Assembly: GCA_037142915.1 (NCBI GenBank)
Contig: JBAWZR010000030.1
Location: 1 to 11,720, forward strand
Reading direction: 5' to 3'
Length of the DNA: 11,720 bases
Origin: JBAWZR01 sp037142915
GTDB taxonomy: Bacteria > Patescibacteriota > Minisyncoccia > Moranbacterales > UBA1568
Shown here one piece after another: positions 6,173-11,596 of the stretch. Position 1 is the first letter of the stretch. The number at the start of each line of letters is the position of its first letter. Both the position numbers and the translations under genes were made by a program. The notes below the pieces were generated by a model. The model ran no database searches and was not told the DNA's origin. It saw only the letters and a list, made by a program, of their open reading frames with translations.

Positions 6173-7618
6173 TTAGGATTTTTCTTCGCTCTTCGTGTAT
6201 TGTTGGAGTTGTTCTCTGATCGCTTGGATTTCCTCTTTGAGTTGGATGTCCTTCTCTATTCCCTTGGAAATCTTCTCGCAGGCGTGCATCGTAGTCGTAT
6301 GATCCTTCCCACCAAAATACCTCCCGATAGCTGAGAAGGGCGTCTGTAATTCTTCACGGATAAGATACATCGCGATCTGCCTCGGCTTCACTATTTCTTT
6401 CTTACGAGTTTTTTTCATCAATTCCTCAGCCTCAATGTGATAAAAATCCGCCACTGCCTTCGTGAGTGTCTCGGGCGTCATCGTGCGACGCGTCTCTATC
6501 ACCATTGGTCCGAGAATTTTACGCGTATATCCTTCTGTGGGTGTCACACGATGAAACTCGCACGAGGCGATCACTCGGTTGAGCGCGCCCTCAAGTTCAC
6601 GGATATTACTCGTAATGTTCGTGGCAATAAACCGCAAGGAGTCCTCATCCAACTGCACCACCCGATCTGCCATCTTGAGTTTCAGGATAGCGACTCGGGT
6701 CTCGAGATTTGGTCGACTGATATCTGCCATCATACCGCCCTCGAACCGCGAACGCAAGCGATCTTCCAGCGTCGGTATCGCTCGTGGTGGACGATCACTT
6801 GTAAGAACGATTTGTTTATTGAGCTGATAGAGGGCATTGAAAATATGAAAAAATTCGTTCTGGGTTTTCTCTCGACCGGACAGGAATTGCACATCGTCAA
6901 TCAGGAGTAAATCGACTTTTTGATACGCATCTTTAAAGCTGTTCATCGTCTGATTCTTGATCGCCTCGATTAATTCGTTTGTGAAACGTTCCGAAGTGGT
7001 GTATTTCACGACCTTATCGGTATCGTACTGAGCGAGTTCATTGCCGATTGCCTGCAAAAGATGTGTCTTCCCCAATCCTACCCCACCATAGATGAATAAT
7101 GGATTGTAAAGGCTCCCCAACTGATGGGCTACCGCATAACATGCAGCGCGCGCGAGTTCGTTATTCTCCCCAACAATAAAACTCTCGAACATATACCGCG
7201 GATTGATATCAGTCAAATGTCTCGTGCTAGATGATGCCATTGAAACCGTTTGCGGAGCGAATGATTGTGGTAATGCCATGGGATGCGGCGCATTCGCTCC
7301 GGCGTGGATGTCGATCGGCCGACCAGCGACCAGCGGACTACCGGATTTAATTGATTGAGGATACATAGTGTTTTGTCCTTCGATAAAACAAACGATTTCC
7401 TTGATATGCGGGCGGTGTTTTTGGAGCGCACGGAGGATATAGTGGTTATAACGATTTTCCAACCATTCACGAGCAAAACCACTCGGAACACCGATGATTA
7501 TCTTGCTCCCGTCTTCCTCGCGAATATGCGTATCACGAAACCAGGTGATGAAGTTCGCCCGCGAAACGGAGAGTTCCACCTCTCCCAAAACAGCTTTCCA
7601 GAGTTCGTCATTATTCAT
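6173..7618 (-). CDS. dnaA: Chromosomal replication initiator DnaA
   Basis: DnaA binds DnaA boxes at oriC, opens the AT-rich element and recruits the helicase. From the ATG at 7618 it has 481 residues: domain I at 1-80 (ELWKAVLGEVELSVSRANF), a linker, the AAA+ domain with Walker A GGVGLGKTH (178-186), Walker B LLLIDD (237-242), sensor 1 LTSD (272-275) and the arginine-finger region RLRSRFEGG (287-295), then domain IV with the box-reading motif GGKDHTTTMHA (436-446). Start choice is uncertain. A strong AAGGAGG at 7642-7636 is 5 bases before a TTG at 7630-7628 and 17 bases before the ATG, so a TTG start adding four residues (485 in total) is quite possible. An earlier Met at 7660 overlaps the -10 box and is rejected. 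It leads the dnaA-dnaN-dciA operon, and DnaA boxes upstream of its promoter suggest self-repression. Confidence 0.97.
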   Translation of the reverse strand: MNNDELWKAVLGEVELSVSRANFITWFRDTHIREEDGSKIIIGVPSGFAREWLENRYNHYILRALQKHRPHIKEIVCFIEGQNTMYPQSIKSGSPLVAGRPIDIHAGANAPHPMALPQSFAPQTVSMASSSTRHLTDINPRYMFESFIVGENNELARAACYAVAHQLGSLYNPLFIYGGVGLGKTHLLQAIGNELAQYDTDKVVKYTTSERFTNELIEAIKNQTMNSFKDAYQKVDLLLIDDVQFLSGREKTQNEFFHIFNALYQLNKQIVLTSDRPPRAIPTLEDRLRSRFEGGMMADISRPNLETRVAILKLKMADRVVQLDEDSLRFIATNITSNIRELEGALNRVIASCEFHRVTPTEGYTRKILGPMVIETRRTMTPETLTKAVADFYHIEAEELMKKTRKKEIVKPRQIAMYLIREELQTPFSAIGRYFGGKDHTTTMHACEKISKGIEKDIQLKEEIQAIREQLQQYTKSEEKS

Positions 7619-7635
7619 ATGCAGCTTCAACAAAG

Positions 7636-7642
7636 CCTCCTT
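7636..7642 (-). promoter_or_regulatory. Strong Shine-Dalgarno site of dnaA
   Basis: AAGGAGG on the minus strand is the one clear Shine-Dalgarno site in the window. Its spacing is 5 bases to the TTG at 7630 and 17 bases to the ATG at 7618, which favours the TTG as the true start. Confidence 0.7.
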
Positions 7643-7658
7643 TTTACCCAGTGTTTTC

Positions 7659-7687
7659 ATTGTACCACTCAAGCCGCTGTTTTTCAA
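7659..7687 (-). promoter_or_regulatory. Promoter of the dnaA operon
   Basis: TTGAAA (7687-7682), a 17-base spacer and TACAAT (7664-7659) each match the sigma-70 consensus at five of six positions with ideal spacing. Transcription would begin near 7652, just before the AAGGAGG site. Two DnaA-box-like sites lie immediately upstream of the -35. Confidence 0.7.
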
Positions 7688-7695
7688 AACTGAAC

Positions 7696-7704
7696 TGGGG
7701 ATAA
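7696..7704 (-). promoter_or_regulatory. DnaA-box-like site 1 (TTATCCCCA)
   Basis: One mismatch from TTATCCACA. It is two bases from the next box in the same orientation and just upstream of the dnaA -35. Confidence 0.55.
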
Positions 7705-7706
7705 GC

Positions 7707-7715
7707 CGTGGATAA
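7707..7715 (-). promoter_or_regulatory. DnaA-box-like site 2 (TTATCCACG)
   Basis: One mismatch from TTATCCACA, at the last base. Same orientation as site 1, so the pair could hold a DnaA dimer. Confidence 0.65.
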
Positions 7716-7760
7716 CTTTGATCCTTACGTGGAAATGTCAATTATACGCCTTATTGAAGC

Positions 7761-7813
7761 CTTTATTTTTTCCACAACACTTTCTTTATTTTTACCCTCT
7801 TTTCTTTATTTTT
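7761..7813 (+). repeat. Three exact CTTTATTTTT direct repeats in the origin region
   Basis: Copies start at 7761, 7784 and 7804 with steps of 23 and 20 bases, close to two helical turns. The third copy overlaps the stop codon of the glycosyltransferase gene. They resemble AT-rich origin repeats. Confidence 0.75.
7768..7776 (+). promoter_or_regulatory. DnaA-box-like site 3 (TTTTCCACA)
   Basis: One mismatch from TTATCCACA, at the third base. It abuts the first CTTTATTTTT repeat. Confidence 0.5.
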
Positions 7814-8795
7814 CAGTTTCGCTGTCAAGATTTTCGGATATTTCATCTCCTTGAGCCGATGGTCGCTTCCTGACGATATAGAGCGGTCGATGGATGACTT
7901 CCTCGTGGATATTTGCGATATACAACGAGATAAGCCCGATGGACATCAGGATAATACCAACAAGGAAAACGATGAAAATAGCCAAAACCTCGGAGTCCGA
8001 AAAGCTCAAGGCAAATTTCGAATAGAGAAGATACCGACCGATAAAAATATACACACCCGCCAGCCCGGAAATAGTGGTGATAAAAATGCCCAAATAACCC
8101 GCCAGTTTCAATGGGAAAAAACTCAAGGAAATAAAACTTTGGAAGGCAAGTTTGGCGAGCTTGATAAAACTATAACTCGGTGTACCATGCAGGCGTTCGT
8201 TCGCATCAAAATAGATATACGCACGATTGAATCCCAACCAATCGATGAGCCCACGAGTGAGGCGATTCGTCTCGGAAAAACGATTAAATTCATCAATAAC
8301 CTGCCGATCCAAAAGACGGAAATCCGTCGCATTGGGGATGATTTTCACATGCGCTATCTTGTTCAACACGACATAAAATATTTTCGACCCGAAGACCTTC
8401 ACCCAGGAATCACTCTTGCTCTTGCGTCGCACGCCCACCACTACTTCGAAGTCATCTTCCCATTTGGCGATAAAATCTGGGATGAGCTCGATCGGGTGCT
8501 GCAAATCCGCATCCAGCAAAATACACGCATCACCCGTACAACTATTTAGTCCGGCTGTGGTGGCGAGTTCTTTACCGAAATTCCGCGAAAATTCTATCTG
8601 TCTGACGCGATTGTCTTCGTGCCCGAGACGCTCTATCTCGGCGCTCGTCCCATCTCCACTCCCATCATTAACAAAGAGTATCTCATACGTATGCCGGCCA
8701 TTATCCTGAGCCAGCACCTCCTGCAGTTTTTCATATAATGGACGAATATTCTGCTCTTCGTTGTAGGCGGGAATGATCAATGAAATCGATTTCAT
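7806..8795 (-). CDS. GT2-family polyprenyl-phosphate glycosyltransferase (DPM1/GtrB type)
   Basis: This 329-residue enzyme most likely moves a sugar from a nucleotide donor to undecaprenyl phosphate on the inner face of the membrane, supplying a lipid-linked sugar for envelope glycans. It begins SLIIPAYNEEQNI (4-16), has VNDGSGDGT (42-50) and the metal-binding DADLQHP (95-101), all standard GT2 features, and RGLIDWLGFNRAYIYF-like residues near 181-196. The C-terminus has two hydrophobic segments (about 221-257 and 268-294), which is the GtrB/DPM1 architecture, and a short charged tail. I placed the start at 8795 because longer frames upstream would overlap the divergent deacetylase in antisense and lose GT2 character. 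It is divergent from that deacetylase, with 97 bases between them. The exact sugar cannot be read from sequence. Confidence 0.92.
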   Translation of the reverse strand: MKSISLIIPAYNEEQNIRPLYEKLQEVLAQDNGRHTYEILFVNDGSGDGTSAEIERLGHEDNRVRQIEFSRNFGKELATTAGLNSCTGDACILLDADLQHPIELIPDFIAKWEDDFEVVVGVRRKSKSDSWVKVFGSKIFYVVLNKIAHVKIIPNATDFRLLDRQVIDEFNRFSETNRLTRGLIDWLGFNRAYIYFDANERLHGTPSYSFIKLAKLAFQSFISLSFFPLKLAGYLGIFITTISGLAGVYIFIGRYLLYSKFALSFSDSEVLAIFIVFLVGIILMSIGLISLYIANIHEEVIHRPLYIVRKRPSAQGDEISENLDSETEK

Positions 8796-8849
8796 AAAAA
8801 TTGAATTATTGGGTAAATTCGCGTTTTTCCATTCTCTTTTCCAAAAAAA

Positions 8850-8860
8850 TTTGCTATACT
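8850..8860 (+). promoter_or_regulatory. Extended -10 promoter of the deacetylase gene
   Basis: TTTGCTATACT contains the extended -10 TG followed by one base and TATACT (8855-8860). The same shape, TTTGATAGACT and TTTGATAGAAT, precedes rpmH and the flippase gene. No good -35 is visible. Confidence 0.5.
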
Positions 8861-8870
8861 CTGCGTATAG
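8854..8870. promoter_or_regulatory. Perfect inverted repeat in the divergent promoter region
   Basis: CTATAC and GTATAG flank TCTGC, a 6-bp dyad that covers the -10 element of the deacetylase gene. It could be an operator shared with the divergent glycosyltransferase; this is inference. Confidence 0.4.
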
Positions 8871-8892
8871 TATACTCCTTTTTCTCTGTCTT

Positions 8893-9585
8893 ATGCAAAA
8901 AAAACACCTCTTCGTGGCTCTCGATGACTTCGGTATTAGTCCGCAGGCCAACCGCCATATCCTCGAACTCGTCCGAGCTGGCATCATCAATCGCGTAGCG
9001 GTAATGCCACAAGGACTCCTCCCTGAGGTCGCCATCCAGCAACTCCTCATCGCACCAGTCGCTCTCGATATCCATCTCGAAATAAACAACCCCTTTCGCT
9101 CGGAGCGAAAACTCAAGGACGGCACTCTCAATCGGGTTTTTCTATTTTTTTTGGGTTATTTTTCAGGGAAAACAAGTGTCAAACAAGTGACGCAACAATG
9201 GGAAGCTCAGATCCAAAAATTTTATGCGCTTTTTGGACGCTATCCAGATGGGCTCAACTCCCACGAACACACCCACTTTTTTCCTCCCTACTTCGCAGTG
9301 ATGATCCAATTGGCAACGAAATATAATATTTCTTATATTCGCCTCGGAACACAGTCTCATCAGGAAAAACCACTGGTAAATCGGATTCTTAATTGGCTAC
9401 GAACCAAAAACCTTCCAGCGCTCGCTCAATCCGGGCGGAACACTTCGGATTTCCTGATCAGTTTTGATTGGCTGAGTTCGTGGGATGGTCTGAATGATTA
9501 CCCAGAAGAAAGTCAGATCGAATTTATTTTTCATCCGGAACGAGAGGATGAGATGGCTTTTTTGCAGACATTCAAAAATCTGTAA
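8893..9585 (+). CDS. YdjC/ChbG-like carbohydrate deacetylase
   Basis: Members of this family remove acetyl groups from amino sugars with a metal in the active site. The 230 residues show the family landmarks: ALDDFGISPQANRHI near the start (metal-binding Asp11-Asp12), a His in LDIHLEI (His61), SHEHTHFFPPYF (123-134) with the paired histidines of the second metal motif, and EFIFHPERE near 210-218 close to the usual C-terminal His-Pro. I chose the Met at 8893 because the family's first strand (LFVALDDFG) begins at residue 6 of this frame; upstream codons overlap the promoter. No Shine-Dalgarno site is present and the start follows a pyrimidine tract. Its substrate is unknown; the divergent polyprenyl-phosphate glycosyltransferase suggests a lipid-linked or envelope sugar. 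The length is a little below the common 250 or so. Confidence 0.85.
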   Translation: MQKKHLFVALDDFGISPQANRHILELVRAGIINRVAVMPQGLLPEVAIQQLLIAPVALDIHLEINNPFRSERKLKDGTLNRVFLFFLGYFSGKTSVKQVTQQWEAQIQKFYALFGRYPDGLNSHEHTHFFPPYFAVMIQLATKYNISYIRLGTQSHQEKPLVNRILNWLRTKNLPALAQSGRNTSDFLISFDWLSSWDGLNDYPEESQIEFIFHPEREDEMAFLQTFKNL

Positions 9586-9594
9586 TGAGGTTTT

Positions 9595-9623
9595 TTGACT
9601 TTTCCCCAGGGTTTTGATAGACT
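9595..9623 (+). promoter_or_regulatory. Promoter of the rpmH-rnpA-yidC-khpB operon
   Basis: TTGACT (9595-9600), exactly 17 bases, then TAGACT (9618-9623), with an extended -10 TG at 9615-9616. It starts 10 bases after the deacetylase stop, and the transcript would begin near 9630. Confidence 0.75.
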
Positions 9624-9663
9624 TGCCAAGAGGCGTTCAACGACTCGTTTATTTATTTTCCTT

Positions 9664-9801
9664 ATGAAACGAACCTACCAACCAAAAGCTGGTCGCCGCA
9701 AGAGTCGCCATGGCTTCTTGAAGCGCAATGAGACCGCCACTGGACGAGCAGTACTCAAGAACCGTCGGCAGAAGGGACGCAAGCGATTAACCACTGTTTA
9801 A
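9664..9801 (+). CDS. rpmH: Ribosomal protein bL34
   Basis: This 45-residue, very basic protein is the smallest common large-subunit ribosomal protein and binds 23S rRNA. The sequence begins MKRTYQPKAGRRKSRHGFL and continues KRNETATGRAVLKNRRQKGRKRL, an almost textbook bL34, with the start fixed by the conserved MKRTYQP. Longer in-frame codons upstream lie in the leader and are not part of the protein. It opens the operon with rnpA, yidC and khpB, which is the usual order next to oriC in bacteria. No Shine-Dalgarno site; the start follows TTTATTTTCCTT. Confidence 0.98.
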   Translation: MKRTYQPKAGRRKSRHGFLKRNETATGRAVLKNRRQKGRKRLTTV

Positions 9802-9812
9802 GCGGTTTTTCT

Positions 9813-10157
9813 ATGCTCGCTCGTCCACTTCGCCTGCAACACAGCGCCGATATTGCGCGGGTTTTCAAGCAAGGACGGCGAATCCCCTGCGGTCCTCTTT
9901 TTCTTATGGTAGCGCCCAATGAGCTGGGATATTCCCGGTTCGGGTGTCTGGCCGGCAAAAAAGTCTTCCCGCTCGCAACAGATCGTACCGCTGCCAAACG
10001 GATTGCTCGTGAAGCGATCCGTTTTGTGTCCTCGCATGTTCGGCCAGGATACGATATACTGGTGTCATATCGTGTCCGCCCGCAGACGCGGAGTGTCGCA
10101 CGGTGTGCTCAGGCATTGGAAGAATGCTTAGACCAAAGCCAACTTTTAAAAAAATAG
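9813..10157 (+). CDS. rnpA: Ribonuclease P protein component
   Basis: RnpA is the protein partner of RNase P RNA and helps it bind the 5' leader of precursor tRNAs. The 114-residue length is normal and it sits 11 bases after rpmH, its usual partner. The fold's landmarks are a basic N-terminus (RPLRLQHSADIARVFKQGRR), a FLMVAP-like strand, RFGCLAGKK and the central helix. The RNR signature is clearly divergent: where most proteins have R-N-R-x-K-R followed by RE, this one reads RTAAKRIARE at 58-67, so the Asn and second Arg are Thr and Ala. It may contact its RNA differently. The assignment rests strongly on context and overall pattern, and I am confident in it. Confidence 0.9.
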   Translation: MLARPLRLQHSADIARVFKQGRRIPCGPLFLMVAPNELGYSRFGCLAGKKVFPLATDRTAAKRIAREAIRFVSSHVRPGYDILVSYRVRPQTRSVARCAQALEECLDQSQLLKK

Positions 10158-10167
10158 CTATTTTCTC

Positions 10168-10893
10168 ATGACAGCGCTCTTTCACCTCTTCATCTACCAG
10201 CCCGTCTACAATACGATCATCTTCGTCTACACCCTGCTCCCATGGCAGGATTTCGGCTTGGCGATCATTATCACAACTATCCTGCTCAAACTCCTCCTCT
10301 ATCCGCTCTCCCAAAAGCAGATCGAGACCCAACGCACGATGCAAACGATCCAACCGAAGATAAAAGCTCTCCAGAAAAAATACAAAGACAATAAGGAGGC
10401 TCTGGCCAAAGAAACGATGGCGCTCTATAAAAAAGAGAAAATCAACCCGATGGCAGGGTGTCTTCCGCTTATCTTCCAAATCATTTTTCTCTTGGCGATT
10501 TACCAAGTTATTCTCAATATCTCACAAAATCAGTTCCAAGTTGTGACGAGTGATCTCTATACTTTCGTTCATGCGCCAATTGTTATCCAACAATTTTTCC
10601 TTACTCTCATTGATCTTGCCAAACCAAACATCCTTCTGGCGGCATTGGCTGCCGGGGCGCTCTACTATCAGACGAAGATGATGATGCCGGTCGTCGATCT
10701 AAAAGAACAGACCTCGACTGAACCAGACTTTAGCAGTATAATGACCAAGCAGATGCTCTATATCGGCCCAGGACTCACACTCATCTTTGGAGCAACACTC
10801 CCCTCCGGACTCGCGCTCTACTGGGTAACCTCGACGCTCATCACGATCTATCAACAAAAAAACAAACCAAAAACTTCTCCCGCTACTTCTTAA
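10168..10893 (+). CDS. yidC: Membrane protein insertase YidC/Oxa1
   Basis: YidC inserts proteins into the cytoplasmic membrane, alone or with SecYEG. This is the short Gram-positive-like form of 241 residues, with no large periplasmic domain. It has five hydrophobic segments at about 12-24, 29-46, 97-117, 152-170 and 197-228 and a cytoplasmic helical hairpin at 48-92 (QPKIKALQKKYKDNKEAL, then LYKKEKINPMAGCLPLIFQ, a family hallmark). The usual conserved Arg of the hydrophilic groove is a Lys here (Lys41 in ILLKLLLYPLSQKQ). No lipobox is seen near the start, where many short YidC proteins are lipoproteins. The tail is basic (KNKPKTSP), which may help at the ribosome. It lies 10 bases after rnpA and 11 before khpB. 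Confidence 0.95.
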   Translation: MTALFHLFIYQPVYNTIIFVYTLLPWQDFGLAIIITTILLKLLLYPLSQKQIETQRTMQTIQPKIKALQKKYKDNKEALAKETMALYKKEKINPMAGCLPLIFQIIFLLAIYQVILNISQNQFQVVTSDLYTFVHAPIVIQQFFLTLIDLAKPNILLAALAAGALYYQTKMMMPVVDLKEQTSTEPDFSSIMTKQMLYIGPGLTLIFGATLPSGLALYWVTSTLITIYQQKNKPKTSPATS

Positions 10894-10904
10894 TTTTCTC
10901 GCCT

Positions 10905-11387
10905 ATGCCAGCCGATTACGCCTCGCTCGAAACGCTCCTCAAAGAATTATTTACCGTGATGGGTTTCGATGAAATCACTATTTCCCAACAACCCTCCTCA
11001 ATTGTTGGAGATAAGAGTATCGTGTTTCAGATAGACGCACCCCAACACTCCCACCTCCTCATCGGCCAGCACGGAGTCAATCTTGAGTCGTTCCAACACA
11101 CCTTCCGCTCGATCGCTCGCAAGAAATTCGACCACGACCTGCCCCCCTTCACGCTCGATATCAACCACTACTGGCAAGAGAAGAGCGTCGCCATCATACG
11201 CGAAGCCCACGAAGCGGCCGAGTTGGCCGCCCGCGACCGGAGCACGCAGATCCTCCGCCCAATGACCGCCTTCGAACGCAAGATCGTTCACAATACGCTC
11301 GCGGATTTCCCCGGCGTCACCACCGAGAGTTCGGGCCAAGGCGAGACCCGCAAAGTCGTCATCAAACCCGCTTCGATGTTGGATTAA
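10905..11387 (+). CDS. khpB: KhpB/Jag RNA-binding protein with KH and R3H domains
   Basis: KhpB, also called Jag, is an RNA-binding protein of bacteria usually encoded next to yidC, linked in Firmicutes to cell-division and envelope control. This 160-residue form lacks the N-terminal Jag-N domain and starts directly with a short helix. It has a KH domain at about 38-92 with the GxxG loop GQHG (54-57), then a helical linker rich in Ala and Glu (98-112), and an R3H domain at about 115-156 with Arg125 and His129 in the R-x3-H pattern (ERKIVH). It follows yidC by 11 bases and ends before a strong terminator, so it closes the operon. No Shine-Dalgarno site; the start follows TTTTCTCGCCT. Confidence 0.94.
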   Translation: MPADYASLETLLKELFTVMGFDEITISQQPSSIVGDKSIVFQIDAPQHSHLLIGQHGVNLESFQHTFRSIARKKFDHDLPPFTLDINHYWQEKSVAIIREAHEAAELAARDRSTQILRPMTAFERKIVHNTLADFPGVTTESSGQGETRKVVIKPASMLD

Positions 11388-11414
11388 TTTTTCAATTCGC
11401 CCACAAGAACCATG

Positions 11415-11442
11415 AGAAGAGCCCGCCCAGCTCTTCTTTTTT
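11415..11442 (+). terminator. Rho-independent terminator of the rpmH-khpB operon
   Basis: AGAAGAGC (11415-11422) pairs with GCTCTTCT (11430-11437) around the 7-base loop CCGCCCA, followed by an unbroken T-tract to 11442. It lies 28 bases after the khpB stop. Confidence 0.88.
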
Positions 11443-11475
11443 CTGGCTGTTTTTTCCTTTCTCTTTTGGTCTTTC

Positions 11476-11486
11476 TTTGATAGAAT
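11476..11486 (+). promoter_or_regulatory. Extended -10 promoter-like site of the flippase gene
   Basis: TTTGATAGAAT nearly repeats the rpmH -10 region TTTGATAGACT. No convincing -35 lies 17 bases upstream. A second AT-rich candidate, TATAGT, is at 11506-11511. Confidence 0.4.
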
Positions 11487-11514
11487 GCGGGTAGAGTATG
11501 GATTATATAGTAGG

Positions 11515-11563
11515 GAGATTGCCATATCCCAATCCGCCAAGGCGGATGGGATTCGCAATGACA
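11515..11563. repeat. REP-like palindromic element in the flippase leader
   Basis: The element has a GAGATTGCC left end and a TCGCAATGACA right end whose ATTGC (11518-11522) and GCAAT (11555-11559) are inverted, and an inner stem ATCCGCC-AA-GGCGGAT flanked by CCC and GGG. The GCAATGACA border is familiar from dispersed palindromes in many bacterial genomes. Only one copy is in this window, so repetition is inferred. Confidence 0.5.
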
Positions 11564-11596
11564 GGTACTTGTAGGATTTTCGTTTTCTCAATCATT

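Larger units (their letters stand above)
7691..7813. other. Candidate chromosomal origin (oriC)
   Basis: Upstream of dnaA lie two tightly spaced DnaA-box-like sites on the minus strand, TTATCCACG (7715-7707) and TTATCCCCA (7704-7696), two bases apart and each one mismatch from TTATCCACA. A third, TTTTCCACA, is on the plus strand at 7768-7776. Next to it is a very T-rich stretch with three copies of CTTTATTTTT, a plausible unwinding element. A perfect TATAAT also lies at 7746-7741 on the minus strand. The setting, between dnaA and rpmH-rnpA-yidC, is the classic origin position. The region is small and ends in the stop of the glycosyltransferase gene. Confidence 0.65.

Noticed and set aside
7658..7660. 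Earlier Met as the start of dnaA
   Set aside because: It overlaps the -10 element TACAAT, lies upstream of the expected transcript start and precedes the Shine-Dalgarno site.
7851..8549. 232-codon plus-strand frame inside the glycosyltransferase gene
   Set aside because: It is antisense to clear GT2 motifs and contains no recognisable domain.
8773..8892. N-terminal extension of the deacetylase to 8773
   Set aside because: It spans the -10 promoter motif and the start region of the divergent glycosyltransferase gene.
8796..9131. N-terminal extension of the glycosyltransferase to 9131
   Set aside because: The extra residues are antisense to the deacetylase and cross its promoter; the GT2 fold begins at the Met at 8795.
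9904..10506. 200-codon minus-strand frame over rnpA and yidC
   Set aside because: It is antisense to two well-supported operon genes and shows no domain.
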